Part shown: positions 49,648 through 59,104 of the stretch, piece after piece
Layout: every line of letters starts with the position of its first letter
How positions within the stretch are numbered: the stretch's first letter is position 1
From: Staphylococcus pseudintermedius
Lineage (GTDB): Bacteria > Bacillota > Bacilli > Staphylococcales > Staphylococcaceae
Reading direction: 5' to 3'
Assembly: GCF_001792775.2 (NCBI RefSeq)
Contig: NZ_MLGE02000010.1
Coordinates: 23,452 to 87,451, forward strand
DNA length: 64,000 nt
Translations under genes and position numbers: made by a program
Notes under the pieces: model-generated
Database searches by the model: none
What the model saw: only the letters and a program-made list of their open reading frames with translations
What the model was told of the DNA's origin: nothing

Positions 49648-50691
49648 ATGCAACAAGTATCATCAGACGTTTTAACTTTTCGTGGTACACATTATGATTA
49701 TGGTGTTGCTACCGGTCAATGGCTACAACAAACTGCCATGTTGAAAAATAGAGAAAAAGAATGGAAAAAGCGCGTCCCTCGTTTTGACATAGATGTAGAA
49801 AAAACCTATCAAATTTTCCAACAGTTCGCTCCTAAAATATGGGATGAAATTCAAGGGATTCAAGATGTGTTAAACATACCGACAAGACAAGCGATTTTAA
49901 ACTTTGCACATTATCGCTTTACGACATTACCTGAGAGTGGTTGCTCGGTATTTGTTGGAGGAGATTACTTAGTACGCAATTACGATTATCATCCGGCCAC
50001 ATACGATGCACGTTATCAACTGTTCCAACCCACTGATGGTGGCTATGCGCAAATTGGTCCGATGTCACGAACAACTGGGCGTATGGATGGGATGAACGAG
50101 CATGGATTAGTTATGGCTTATAATTTTATGCACCGTAAAAAACCTGCGAATGGCTTTGTGTGTTATATGATTGGGCGTTTAGTATTAGAATATTGTCGTA
50201 ATGTCGAAGAAGCGATTCAATTTCTAAATGTATTGCCCCATCGAAGCTCATTCAGCTATATTGTGCAAGATAAGACAGGTGCACACGCCATTGTTGAAGT
50301 GACACCGAGAAGCATTGATGTCCGTTACGATACGACTTGTACGAATCATTTTAAATTACTAACACATGAAAACCGTAACTATACCAAAGAGTCAGAAGAA
50401 CGTTTGGCGCGGCTAGATGCCCAAGTCCAGTCATCTGAGCCATCACGTTTCGATATTTTCAAACGTTTTAATGACCCACAATATGAACTCTATAGTAAAT
50501 TATTTAAAAGTTGGAGTGGCACGATTCACACAACGATGTATGAACCACGACAACTTTATGCCTGGATCACTTTAGGTGAAAATCAACCGCCCATCAAATT
50601 TGATTTCGGCGCCTGGCTTAATGGCCAGCCAATTGACAAAACTATATTAACAGGTCACCTCGATACTGACATTCACTTTGCTACACATTAA
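49648..50691 (+). CDS. C45-family autoproteolytic amidohydrolase (acyltransferase/hydrolase)
   Basis: Ntn-hydrolase of the C45 peptidase / acyl-CoA:6-aminopenicillanate acyltransferase family (347 residues). These enzymes cleave themselves to expose an N-terminal cysteine; here it is C99 in PESGCSVFVGG, followed by RNYDYHP and MNEHGLVMAYN motifs. Substrates of bacterial relatives are amide-linked (linear amides, peptides, penicillin-like compounds); none can be assigned. Good ribosome-binding site AGAAAGGATG. It is flanked by terminators and appears to be a single-gene unit. Confidence 0.85.
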   Translation: MQQVSSDVLTFRGTHYDYGVATGQWLQQTAMLKNREKEWKKRVPRFDIDVEKTYQIFQQFAPKIWDEIQGIQDVLNIPTRQAILNFAHYRFTTLPESGCSVFVGGDYLVRNYDYHPATYDARYQLFQPTDGGYAQIGPMSRTTGRMDGMNEHGLVMAYNFMHRKKPANGFVCYMIGRLVLEYCRNVEEAIQFLNVLPHRSSFSYIVQDKTGAHAIVEVTPRSIDVRYDTTCTNHFKLLTHENRNYTKESEERLARLDAQVQSSEPSRFDIFKRFNDPQYELYSKLFKSWSGTIHTTMYEPRQLYAWITLGENQPPIKFDFGAWLNGQPIDKTILTGHLDTDIHFATH

Positions 50692-50695
50692 TGTT

Positions 50696-50730
50696 GGGGA
50701 TGGGACATAAAATTTCTATGTCAAATCCCC
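50696..50730 (+). terminator. Terminator of the C45 gene
   Basis: GGGGATGGGACATA pairs with TATGTCAAATCCCC, a form seen several times in this window. Confidence 0.7.
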
Positions 50731-50746
50731 GTCACAATATAAAAAA

Positions 50747-50783
50747 TACAGGGCTCGGATCACCTCATATCCAAGCCTCTGTA
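50747..50783 (-). terminator. Terminator of the DUF4097 gene
   Basis: TACAGGGCTCGGAT (50747-50760) pairs with ATCCAAGCCTCTGTA (50768-50782); on the minus strand TTTTTT follows. It ends 9 bases before the gene's stop codon. Confidence 0.8.
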
Positions 50784-50791
50784 TTATTTGC

Positions 50792-51634
50792 CTAATCAAC
50801 AGTAATATCGCCACGTGTCGTATAAAGTTCTATTTGATGTGTACCTGTCCCATTTTTACCTTTTTTAATCTCGTCGTTATTGATGATAGCTTTACCATTT
50901 TCAGGATTAAGCGACAGCATCACGTCAGTTGGCGGTTGACGATACCCTAAGTAAATGTTGCCATCTTTCACTGAACTTTTGAAATCACAATCCGTTTGCA
51001 TCTCTTTCAAGTGAATATCACCACTATTCAACTTAAAAATACTGTTCTTGAGTAGCGTCTTTTCACCGTTAATTTTTCCTTGTTTAATATTGAATTCACT
51101 TTTATCTATGCGACTGTTTTCAATATTGACAAGCGTTTCGTTGGCGCTAAATTTAGAATGGGTCAACTCACTATTATGAATATTCAATTCTCCACTGTCA
51201 CCATTCCAAATCGTTGCATGCTCAACATTGACATCTACTATATCTATCGCACCTAAATTCGAAGTGAGATCGATTTCTTTAAGTTGATTTTGAGGAATAC
51301 CGATTTCAAGCTGCCCTTCTAAATTATTAAAGGGGTTGAGATTCGGCGTTCGAAAACCTGAGCGATTCATCTCAGTAATGGTCAGCACGCGACTTTGTTT
51401 TGAAACTTTCATATCTTGTTTGCCTTCATACGAGATATGAAAGTCATCGCTCGGCACCATTTTTATATGCGTTGAATCAACGTTAATTACAATTTGATTG
51501 ATTGCGTTTTTTTCAAAGGTTTTATCGATTTTCTCAACAGATTGTTTTTTCTTTTCAAAACCAAACCACACGGCTGTTCCCAAAATAAAACAAATTAAAA
51601 AGCAACTGAGTCCAAATACAAATAACTTTCTCAT
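50792..51634 (-). CDS. DUF4097-family adhesin-domain protein
   Basis: A 280-residue protein with one N-terminal membrane anchor (about 4-24) and an extracellular beta-solenoid-like DUF4097 domain rich in short repeats such as IDIVDVNVEHATIWNGDSGELNIHNSEL. DUF4097 proteins are often linked with HAAS proteins and envelope-stress signalling (LiaX-type). It overlaps the HAAS gene by 4 bases. Confidence 0.85.
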   Translation of the reverse strand: MRKLFVFGLSCFLICFILGTAVWFGFEKKKQSVEKIDKTFEKNAINQIVINVDSTHIKMVPSDDFHISYEGKQDMKVSKQSRVLTITEMNRSGFRTPNLNPFNNLEGQLEIGIPQNQLKEIDLTSNLGAIDIVDVNVEHATIWNGDSGELNIHNSELTHSKFSANETLVNIENSRIDKSEFNIKQGKINGEKTLLKNSIFKLNSGDIHLKEMQTDCDFKSSVKDGNIYLGYRQPPTDVMLSLNPENGKAIINNDEIKKGKNGTGTHQIELYTTRGDITVD

Positions 51635-52194
51635 GACTGTGATGTTCCTTTTTTAATAAAATTGACATTCCATTTTAGATATTTAATAAGTAATTTTTTA
51701 ATCGCAGCAATCAGTTTAACAATCATAACGATAAACATCATGCCCAGTCCTAAATAAGCAAAACTATACAAGTAATTGCTGAGGGAAAAAGAAAACATCC
51801 CTGACCAAACATCTGTAATCAACAGTAACAATGGCGATAACAACATGCCTAAAGCGAGAAATGTCCCTATGAGTAGAAGTAAGCCCACAAAAAAGAGCGG
51901 AATCACAATAAAAAACAATGTAATCATGCTCATGCCAATCGTTGCAAAAACAGCGCGGACTAAATGCGTCACATCTGGTTTCTTTTCAGCATTTTTGACT
52001 GCGTATTTCGCATAACGTTGCTTCGCGATTTGTTTTGGTGTATCGAGAGCATTGACGATGGCTTCATCCGATTTGCCATCCAAACCTTCACGATAAAAAT
52101 GGTTTTCATACTCATTCATCACTTCGTCAACGACATGATTAGGCAATCGATGTAATTGGTATTCTAATTCATTCAAAAACGTAATTTTATCCAC
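51631..52194 (-). CDS. HAAS (DUF1700) domain membrane protein
   Basis: A 187-residue protein with an N-terminal HAAS domain (about 1-60, FLNELEYQLHRLPNHVVDEVMNEYENHFYREGLDGKSDEAIV) followed by about four membrane helices. HAAS proteins normally pair with a PadR regulator and a DUF4097 partner; only the DUF4097 gene is seen here, and no PadR gene lies within 200 bases upstream. Start ATG 52194 has GGGGGGAGC just before it. Confidence 0.85.
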   Translation of the reverse strand: MDKITFLNELEYQLHRLPNHVVDEVMNEYENHFYREGLDGKSDEAIVNALDTPKQIAKQRYAKYAVKNAEKKPDVTHLVRAVFATIGMSMITLFFIVIPLFFVGLLLLIGTFLALGMLLSPLLLLITDVWSGMFSFSLSNYLYSFAYLGLGMMFIVMIVKLIAAIKKLLIKYLKWNVNFIKKGTSQS

Positions 52195-52374
52195 CGCAGC
52201 TCCCCCCTTTATTGCAATCTTTTATCACCTCAAATTATAAGGAGTTGTGCTGTAAAATTAAACACTTTTTGAATATTTGTATTGTAAATGTCATAATCTT
52301 AATTTGTCGTAATCTTTTTAATTTTCTTTAAAATCATACACTGGTATAATGAATAAAAAGGGAGGGGGTATTTT

Positions 52375-52932
52375 ATGGCACATTTAAGAACTTATTACGC
52401 AGAAGCTAAACCTTTCGAACAGTATATTCAAGATATGGAACAAAATCAAACAGAACTCTTAAACATTTATAAAGATTTCGATATGCCGACTGATGATGAG
52501 AGAATTGAAAAAATTAAAGATAGCGGCTACAAATATGTCCTTGTCATTACAGAGGATTGGTGTGGCGATGCAATGATGAATAACCCTATTTTGAAACATA
52601 TTGCAGAACAAGCCAATTTGGAAGTACGCGTATTTCACCGCGATGATAACACAGATTTAATCGATCAATATTTAACAAATGGTAAGTCACGTTCCATCCC
52701 AATTTATATTTTTATGAATGAGAAGTTTGAACAAAAAGCGGTATGGGGTCCTCGTGCACTCAATGTCCAAAAATTTGTTGAGGCGTTACGAAAAGCATCA
52801 TTGCCGGATAAAACAGATCCGAGCTTTGAGGAAAAACAAAAAGAAGTACATCTCAAGATTCGAGAGCGTTATTTGACAGACGCATCATTTTGGCATGATG
52901 TGTATGAATCGATTATGTCTCGACTCGTTTAA
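52375..52932 (+). CDS. Thioredoxin-fold family protein (single-Cys WCGD motif)
   Basis: A 185-residue thioredoxin-like protein (Thioredoxin_9 type). The active-site motif reads WCGD (C63 in TEDWCGDAMM), so the second redox cysteine of CXXC is missing, and the cis-proline site is RSIPIYIF. It probably binds or isomerises substrates without forming an internal disulfide. GGGAGGGGG precedes the ATG closely. Confidence 0.8.
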   Translation: MAHLRTYYAEAKPFEQYIQDMEQNQTELLNIYKDFDMPTDDERIEKIKDSGYKYVLVITEDWCGDAMMNNPILKHIAEQANLEVRVFHRDDNTDLIDQYLTNGKSRSIPIYIFMNEKFEQKAVWGPRALNVQKFVEALRKASLPDKTDPSFEEKQKEVHLKIRERYLTDASFWHDVYESIMSRLV

Positions 52933-52942
52933 TCAATAAGAC

Positions 52943-53003
52943 GGGGTTGGGACATGCAAATTTTTGAATGAATTATATCTAAAAATTTTTACGTTCCAAC
53001 CTC
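52943..53003. terminator. Hairpin between the thioredoxin-like gene and gntP
   Basis: GGGGTTGGGACATGCAAATTTTT pairs imperfectly with AAAAATTTTTACGTTCCAACCTC. Converging genes end at 52932 and 53020. Confidence 0.7.
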
Positions 53004-53019
53004 TAATTTTTTACAAAGC

Positions 53020-54381
53020 TTATACGAATAGACTGATAAACAGTACAAACACGAGTCCACTCACTGAAATAATCGTTTCAATTAATGACCATGTTAAAAA
53101 TGTTTCTTTCACTGTTAATCCGAAATACTCTTTGAACATCCAGAAACCTGCGTCGTTTACATGAGAGCAGAAGATACTACCTGCCCCAATCGCTAATGCA
53201 ACGAGCGCTAAATTGACATCTGCTGTTTGTAACAACGGTAACACGATACCCGTTGTTGAGATTGCCGCTACTGTTGCTGAACCGAGCGCAAGTCGTAAAA
53301 TGGCTGCGACTAACCATGCCAATAGAATTGGCGAAATATTCACGTCAGTAAATATTTTTTCAATCGCCCCACCAACGCCTCCATCAATGAGTACTTGTTT
53401 GAATGCGCCACCTGCACCGATAATCAACAGCATCATCCCAATCGGATAAATGGCTTGTGTTAATGTATTCATCACCTGTTTCGTTGGGATACCACGACGA
53501 ATACCCATACTGAAAACCGCGAAGACAACCGCGATGAGCATGGCTGTACCTGCACTACCGATAAAGTAAATCATACTTTCAAGTGTATTGTGCGCTTTTC
53601 CTTCATGCCCAGAAATCAGTTGCCAAAGTGTCGCAAATAACATGAGTAATACAGGTAATAATGCTGTGAATGTACTTAATCCAAAACTTGGCAATTCTTC
53701 GTCTTTAAAGGACTTCGTTGCACCTAATGATGAAATATCGCCTTCACGTTGAAACGCTGTCGGTGTTAAACGTGGTGCAATTTTCGCAAAAACAGGCCCC
53801 GCTATAATTGTCACAGGTATCGCAACAATAAAGCCGTATAATAAAACTTCTCCAATATTTGCGCCTAATTCTTTAGCGATAACGACTGGACCTGGATGTG
53901 GCGGTAAGAAACCATGTGTTACTGATAATGCGGTTACCATAGGCATACCGATTTTTAATTGAGACACGTTCATTCGTTTCGCAATCGTAAAGACAAGTGG
54001 TATTAATAACACAAGACCGACTTCGAAAAATAATGCAATCCCGATAATAAATGATGCAATCACCATCGCCCACTGCACATATTTTTTACCGAGTTTAGCA
54101 ATTAACGTATCCGCAATTTGCGTCGCGCCACCACCATCTGCAAGCAACTTCCCTAGCATCGCACCGAGACCAAAAATCAAGGCGATATGGCCTAATGTAC
54201 CGCCCATACCTGTCTCGATCGTTGCGACAATTTTATCAAATGGCATCCCTAGCAAAATACCGGTCACCATTGCCGTAATAACCAGTGCGACAAATGTATT
54301 TAACTGCAATTTCATAATTAAGATTAATAACACAATAATTGCAATAGCCACACTCAACAGTGGCCAAATTTCCTGAAACAT
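53020..54381 (-). CDS. gntP: Gluconate permease GntP
   Basis: Gluconate:proton symporter of the GntP family, about 12-14 membrane helices over 453 residues. Typical segments: ALIFGLGAMLGKLLADGGGATQIADTL, THGFLPPHPGPVVIAKELGANIG and FCSHVNDAGFWMFKEYFGLTVKETFLTWS at the C-terminus. It is the last gene of gntR-gntK-gntP, 10 bases after gntK. Confidence 0.95.
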   Translation of the reverse strand: MFQEIWPLLSVAIAIIVLLILIMKLQLNTFVALVITAMVTGILLGMPFDKIVATIETGMGGTLGHIALIFGLGAMLGKLLADGGGATQIADTLIAKLGKKYVQWAMVIASFIIGIALFFEVGLVLLIPLVFTIAKRMNVSQLKIGMPMVTALSVTHGFLPPHPGPVVIAKELGANIGEVLLYGFIVAIPVTIIAGPVFAKIAPRLTPTAFQREGDISSLGATKSFKDEELPSFGLSTFTALLPVLLMLFATLWQLISGHEGKAHNTLESMIYFIGSAGTAMLIAVVFAVFSMGIRRGIPTKQVMNTLTQAIYPIGMMLLIIGAGGAFKQVLIDGGVGGAIEKIFTDVNISPILLAWLVAAILRLALGSATVAAISTTGIVLPLLQTADVNLALVALAIGAGSIFCSHVNDAGFWMFKEYFGLTVKETFLTWSLIETIISVSGLVFVLFISLFV

Positions 54382-54391
54382 ACAATCCCCT

Positions 54392-55942
54392 CTATTCTTT
54401 ATTATTTTCTAAATCACGTTGAAATTGTGCCAATGTTTGATATGACGGACTTAAATCTCTACTAATTTGAATAAAGATAGAAGCCAATTTTTGATACACA
54501 TTGACATGCACTGCTTCTGGATGATGTTGATGTGTCGCACCTACCCAAGATTTAACAATGTCATAGTTATCAATTTGTCCGAGTGCTTTTAATCCTAAAA
54601 CACAGGCACCGAGACATGAACTTTCATAACTTTTTGGTATTTCAACATTTGTATTAAAAATATCAGCCATCATTTGACGCCATAAATGACTTTTTGAGAA
54701 GCCACCTGTTGCTTTAATCGATTGTGGTGACGTGCCAATGACTTCTATTAATGCTAAAAAGACAGTATATAAATTGAATAATACGCCTTCCATCACTGCA
54801 CGAATCATATGTTCTTTCTGATGCGATAAAGTCAATCCGATAAATGAACCGCGTGCATCAGATGTCCATAAAGGCGCACGTTCACCTGTTAAATAAGGAT
54901 GGAACAATAAACCTTGCGCGCCTGGTTGAACATTTTGTGCAATGCGAGACATCACATCATAAGTTTCAATCCCTAATCGTTTTGCCGTCTCGATTTCGCT
55001 CGCTAACAATTCATCACGGAGCCAGCGCAATACGACACCCCCATTATTGACCGGCCCACCAATGACATAATGTTCATCATCGAGCACATAACAAAAGATA
55101 CGCCCCTTTTCATCAATGACAGGATGATCGACAACTGTACGAATCGCGCCTGATGTTCCAATCGTAATAGCCACATCTCCTGGTTCAAAACTGTTCACAC
55201 CTAAGTTCGACAATACACCATCACTCGCACCCGCAATGATAGGCAAATCGCGACGCAATCCAAGTTTTTCAGCTATATAGTCATCTTTCAAACGGAGTTG
55301 ATGCGTCGTCGATACGAGTGTTGGTAATTTCGAAGGCGGAATATCAAGTAACGCCAACACTTTTTCATCCCACGTTTTATTTTGTAAATGATACAATCCT
55401 GTAGCTGAGGCAATCGAAGCATCCATCACCCATTCACCTGTCAATTGGTACAGAACATATGATTTAATATCGACATAGCGTGTTGCCGTTTCAAAAAGTT
55501 CATTTTCATCTTGTTTCAACCACCATAATTTACTTAACGGTGACATCGCATGTATCGGTGTTCCAGTACGTTGATAAATGCCATGACCGTCATGATGATT
55601 CAGTAAATCTTCAGCAGCAAAACGTGCACGATTATCCGCCCACGTCATACTTTTAGTCATTGGATGTTCGAATTCATCAATAAGTAATAAACTATGCATT
55701 TGCGCACTGAACGAAATAAATTGCAGAGCTTCATGTTGTACGTCACCTTTCCGTACCACTTCTGCAATGGTTTCTGTCACTGCATTGACGATAATATCTG
55801 GATCTTGTTCTGAAACATCCACACGTGGTGTGTGCAATGGATATTCTATCTGTGCTTTCTGTTGAACTCCCCCGTCAGTGTTAAACAACACAGCTTTCGT
55901 GCTGGTCGTTCCAATATCTACTCCAATCATATATTTCTCCAT
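54392..55942 (-). CDS. gntK: Gluconate kinase
   Basis: FGGY-family kinase that phosphorylates gluconate to 6-phosphogluconate for the pentose phosphate route. N-terminal phosphate motif GVDIGTTSTKAVLF (residues 5-18) and the C-terminal FGGY region ATGGFSKSHLWRQMMADI are present. The frame is open to 55978, but AAAGGTG before ATG 55942 gives MEKYMIGVDIG and 516 residues (517 in S. aureus). Confidence 0.95.
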   Translation of the reverse strand: MEKYMIGVDIGTTSTKAVLFNTDGGVQQKAQIEYPLHTPRVDVSEQDPDIIVNAVTETIAEVVRKGDVQHEALQFISFSAQMHSLLLIDEFEHPMTKSMTWADNRARFAAEDLLNHHDGHGIYQRTGTPIHAMSPLSKLWWLKQDENELFETATRYVDIKSYVLYQLTGEWVMDASIASATGLYHLQNKTWDEKVLALLDIPPSKLPTLVSTTHQLRLKDDYIAEKLGLRRDLPIIAGASDGVLSNLGVNSFEPGDVAITIGTSGAIRTVVDHPVIDEKGRIFCYVLDDEHYVIGGPVNNGGVVLRWLRDELLASEIETAKRLGIETYDVMSRIAQNVQPGAQGLLFHPYLTGERAPLWTSDARGSFIGLTLSHQKEHMIRAVMEGVLFNLYTVFLALIEVIGTSPQSIKATGGFSKSHLWRQMMADIFNTNVEIPKSYESSCLGACVLGLKALGQIDNYDIVKSWVGATHQHHPEAVHVNVYQKLASIFIQISRDLSPSYQTLAQFQRDLENNKE

Positions 55943-55965
55943 AGTGATACACCTTTCTTTTAATA

Positions 55966-56643
55966 TTACTGTGCCCAAAATGCGCCGATATCGTTGTTTA
56001 AATCATTAAAATTGGCTTCGAATGCTTCATACATCATTTTTCTATCTTTTTGTGCAATCGCTGTAACAAACAGTTCATGGTTTTGAATGACTCGTTCAAA
56101 ATCCTCAAAATTCTCGTCCATTCGCTTTTTCATACTCATATAGTTCAGACATAGCATTGTCGGCATAATTTGTTGCCATAAATGCGTTAAATAATGATGA
56201 TCACACGCTAAAACCATTAACTCATGGAATTTCAAATCATTTTCGGCAAAACTCGCAGCATCTTTATATTGGATATTTACTTGCATCATAGCTAATGCTT
56301 GTTGCATTGATTGCACAATTTCCATCCAATCAGACCGTTGAATAACTTTCGTAAAAGCAAACGATTCAATCATCAGGCGAATATCAGTCAATTCTTGACG
56401 CTGCTTATCTGTAAATGGAATAATTTCAGCTCCCATGCGTTCCAAACGAATTAAACGTTCTTGCGCTAAAATTTTAAACGCATCTCGCACAGGTGAACGG
56501 CTCACTTGAAACTCATTTGCGACTTGGTTTTCAGTCAGTAATTTATGAGTAGCACGTTCCCCACTCATAATACTTAAGCGTAAAGTAGCAGCTATGGCCT
56601 CCCCTTTTGATAAATACGTCAACCATTGTTTAGGAATTTCCAT
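55966..56643 (-). CDS. gntR: GntR-family repressor of the gluconate operon
   Basis: GntR family, FCD (FadR-type) effector domain. N-terminal winged helix-turn-helix (about 15-75, ENQVANEFQVSRSPVRDAFKILAQERLI) followed by a helical FCD domain. 225 residues. It is the first gene of the operon and would block its own promoter until gluconate binds. Start ATG 56643 has AGGAGTGATGAG before it. Confidence 0.93.
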   Translation of the reverse strand: MEIPKQWLTYLSKGEAIAATLRLSIMSGERATHKLLTENQVANEFQVSRSPVRDAFKILAQERLIRLERMGAEIIPFTDKQRQELTDIRLMIESFAFTKVIQRSDWMEIVQSMQQALAMMQVNIQYKDAASFAENDLKFHELMVLACDHHYLTHLWQQIMPTMLCLNYMSMKKRMDENFEDFERVIQNHELFVTAIAQKDRKMMYEAFEANFNDLNNDIGAFWAQ

Positions 56644-56656
56644 CTCATCACTCCTA

Positions 56657-56707
56657 ACTTGTATACAAGTATTCTAAAGTAAAAAGATATAAATGTAAAC
56701 GCTTACG
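56657..56707 (-). promoter_or_regulatory. gntRKP promoter with GntR operator and cre site
   Basis: Minus strand TTTACA (-35, 56694-56699), 17-base spacer, TAGAAT (-10, 56671-56676). Directly after the -10 is ACTTGTATACAAGT (56657-56670), the core of the B. subtilis GntR operator ATACTTGTATACAAGTAT. The -35 overlaps TGTAAACGCTTACG (56694-56707), which matches the CcpA cre site at nearly every position. So induction by gluconate and catabolite repression by glucose are both expected. Confidence 0.85.
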
Positions 56708-56832
56708 CATCGATTTTTATTTTTACAAGATTGTTCATCGAATGATTTGAGTACAAACCCTAGCAATTAAAAAAGACATAATCTCAAAAGTAAGGCGTGG
56801 CAATATACATGATGTTACATTTTAAAAGCATA

Positions 56833-56869
56833 AAAAATCACCCCACTTTTGAAGTAGAGTGATGTTTTT
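56833..56869 (-). terminator. Terminator of the ABC exporter operon
   Basis: AAAAATCAC...GTGATGTTTTT with an internal CTT/AAG pairing; T runs on both strands. Confidence 0.7.
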
Positions 56870-56870
56870 A

Positions 56871-57027
56871 ATGGCTCGTCGGAGTACAAGACTCCTGATG
56901 CATAAAGTTGGAAACACAATGATTTTTTTAATTTTGAGAGTGGTCGCCGCTTAACGTAGTAGTTGCATGACTTCCCTACACCTATGCTCTAGTCAGCCAC
57001 TTGGAATGCGAGTCTCACTGTAGCAAT
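56871..57027 (-). repeat. Dispersed palindromic element, degenerate copy
   Basis: In reverse orientation: ATTGCTACAGTGAGACTCGC, ATTCCAAGTGGCTGA ... CATCAGGAGTCTTGTACTCC, GACGAGCCAT. Outer arms recognisable, centre unrelated to the other copies. Confidence 0.5.
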
Positions 57028-57060
57028 CATTAAGCTACTATATAAAAGTCGACGTAAGTT

Positions 57061-57789
57061 TTAAATATCTTTTTTCGCGATTAACGCTAAGTTCGCCAAC
57101 CACAAGACGACGATGGATCCAACATTAATGACCCACTGCCAGTTCGTAAACGTCACACCATTTCCTAAAGTCTTATCGCTTAAGTAACTAAACGGAATAT
57201 ACTTTAATGAATCTTGAATATTATCGCCAATTTCAGGAATAAGCGGAATAAACGGTTTCACGACTGGTAATAAAAGTAACAATAAAATACCGAGTGTATA
57301 CACTAATGCTGGTTTTTGAACAATAAGGTTAATCAAAAACAGTAATAGCCCATAGACAAAGAATAAAATTAAATAAAATACGAGTAATTTCCACGACTGA
57401 TCATTATCTAAATCTTTACCATCAGTTGACCATTGAATTAAATATGTGACTAAAACGACAACAGCTGTAGTGAAAATACTGATGAAAATGATAGATAATG
57501 TTTTCGCAATAAAATAACCAATACGACTCTGTGTTTGATTTAAAAAGAGTTGGATCGTTCCTTGAGCGGTATCACGTGTAATCGTTTTGATAACGAATAG
57601 TAGACCAATGAGCGAAAAGAACCATTTTCCGACACTAAACATTGTATTCGCATTTACCGGATTATCGTTCGTGACTAAAATAATGACTGTAATGAGCAAT
57701 GGTGCAATACCGAGAAGAATCGCTAAATAAGTAAGCGGACTTTTTAAAATACTCACGATGTCGAATTTGAACAATTGCAATATATTCAT
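57061..57789 (-). CDS. ABC-2 type transporter permease
   Basis: Integral membrane subunit with six membrane helices (about 16-36, 50-70, 97-118, 133-155, 160-185, 218-238), the usual layout of ABC-2 export permeases related to bacitracin or lantibiotic resistance exporters (BcrB-like). 242 residues. Its start overlaps the ATPase gene by 4 bases. Substrate unknown. Confidence 0.88.
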   Translation of the reverse strand: MNILQLFKFDIVSILKSPLTYLAILLGIAPLLITVIILVTNDNPVNANTMFSVGKWFFSLIGLLFVIKTITRDTAQGTIQLFLNQTQSRIGYFIAKTLSIIFISIFTTAVVVLVTYLIQWSTDGKDLDNDQSWKLLVFYLILFFVYGLLLFLINLIVQKPALVYTLGILLLLLLPVVKPFIPLIPEIGDNIQDSLKYIPFSYLSDKTLGNGVTFTNWQWVINVGSIVVLWLANLALIAKKDI

Positions 57790-58661
57790 GATTGACCACC
57801 TCGTTGATTAATATTGAAATAAGTGTCGCGTAATGATACTTTACGTGTTTCAATATATTGTGGGAAAATACCTTTTTGTGCTAATCCTTTAAGGAAATTG
57901 CGATAATCGCTTTGCACATTTAAAATAATTTCTCCTGATTCTTTCTGTGATTGTACGACTTTAAAATGATCAGTTAAGTAATATAATGCTTGTTCAAAGT
58001 CATCAGGGTCCACTTGAATAATCGTTTGAGCTGTGGATTGACCTTCAGCCATATTCACGTCTTGAACAAAATGACCGTCTCTCAAAAATACAGCACGGTC
58101 ACAAATGAGTTCAATATCTTCTAATTTATGACTCGAAATGAGAATTTTCATGTCTAATTGTTGTACAAGTTGTTCAATGGTTTTTAAGACGTCGATTGAA
58201 CCATCTGGATCCATGCCATTTGTTGGCTCATCTAAAATTAAAAATTTCGGTTTATTCATGAGAGAAACAGCGATAGCCAGTTTTTGTTTCATCCCCATTG
58301 AATATTTTTTCACTTTTTTCTTAATATAGGACTCCATACCAAACGCTTTAATAATATGATTCGTATACGCTTTATCAAAACCAGTACCTAAAACTTGCGC
58401 AAAAAGTTTTAAATTGTATAGACCTGATTTATTATCGTAAAGTTTCGGATGTTCAATTAAATAACCGATTTTATCGTCATTGACTACTTGAACGTCTCCT
58501 TGGTAATTAATAATATTGCCATTCATAATTTTCATTAATGTTGTTTTACCAACACCATTTTTACCAATTAATCCAACAATTTTACTATCATTAAATGCAA
58601 AATCAACGCGATCAATGACAGTATTGTTGCCATATTGTTTGGTGATTTGTTTCAATTCCAT
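57786..58661 (-). CDS. ABC transporter ATP-binding protein
   Basis: ATPase subunit of the exporter. Walker A GLIGKNGVGKTTLMK, signature YSMGMKQKLAIAVSL, Walker B KFLILDEPTNGMDPDG and the switch His in ISSHKLEDIE are all present. 291 residues from ATG 58661, which follows AGGAGG; the longer frame to 58712 has no ribosome-binding site. The C-terminal domain (about 215-291) resembles BcrA-type ATPases that confer resistance to cell-envelope antibiotics; the actual substrate is unknown. Confidence 0.92.
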   Translation of the reverse strand: MELKQITKQYGNNTVIDRVDFAFNDSKIVGLIGKNGVGKTTLMKIMNGNIINYQGDVQVVNDDKIGYLIEHPKLYDNKSGLYNLKLFAQVLGTGFDKAYTNHIIKAFGMESYIKKKVKKYSMGMKQKLAIAVSLMNKPKFLILDEPTNGMDPDGSIDVLKTIEQLVQQLDMKILISSHKLEDIELICDRAVFLRDGHFVQDVNMAEGQSTAQTIIQVDPDDFEQALYYLTDHFKVVQSQKESGEIILNVQSDYRNFLKGLAQKGIFPQYIETRKVSLRDTYFNINQRGGQS

Positions 58662-59104
58662 CCACGAATCCTCCTGTTTATTGATTAGATGATACATTTG
58701 AAATGACTTCACTCATATAATTGCGATTACTGATCATAAAGTATGGCTCATTGAACCTTGAGCAACTCACTATCGTCTTAATAGCGCATCCTGTTAAATA
58801 GTATTGGTCAGTCAAAAAATGTGAAATATGTATATTTTCGACTGCACTTTTTGAAAACTCCCCTTTATCATTAAGGATAGACTGAACTCGTGTTATAAAT
58901 GACGACACACCTATGTACTGAGTGCGAATACTTCTATATGTCAACACTTCAACATTTCTCCCAAAAGCATTTGTCGTGAATAGAAATGTTCAACACTCGT
59001 TAACATAACAAAATCATCTGATAGAAAACAACTATCAACTTGTTATATTTAAAATTTTAAACTTTTTTACATTACATTTCATCAAATTCAATGCTTTTAA
59101 TTGC
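58662..59104. other. Leader region upstream of the ABC exporter
   Basis: No accepted gene. An 89-codon minus-strand frame (58678-58947) begins at GTG with no real ribosome-binding site. There is a 9-bp inverted repeat AACATTTCT/AGAAATGTT (58951-58959 with 58982-58990). Confidence 0.4.

Larger units (their letters stand above)
56708..57060. other. Gene-free region between gntR and the ABC exporter
   Basis: Contains the ABC operon terminator (56833-56869) and a strongly diverged copy of the palindromic element (56871-57027). No gene. Confidence 0.55.

Noticed and set aside
58678..58947. An 89-codon minus-strand frame upstream of the ABC ATPase gene
   Set aside because: GTG start without a ribosome-binding site, atypical composition for a small protein, and no family resemblance; probably chance in a leader region.
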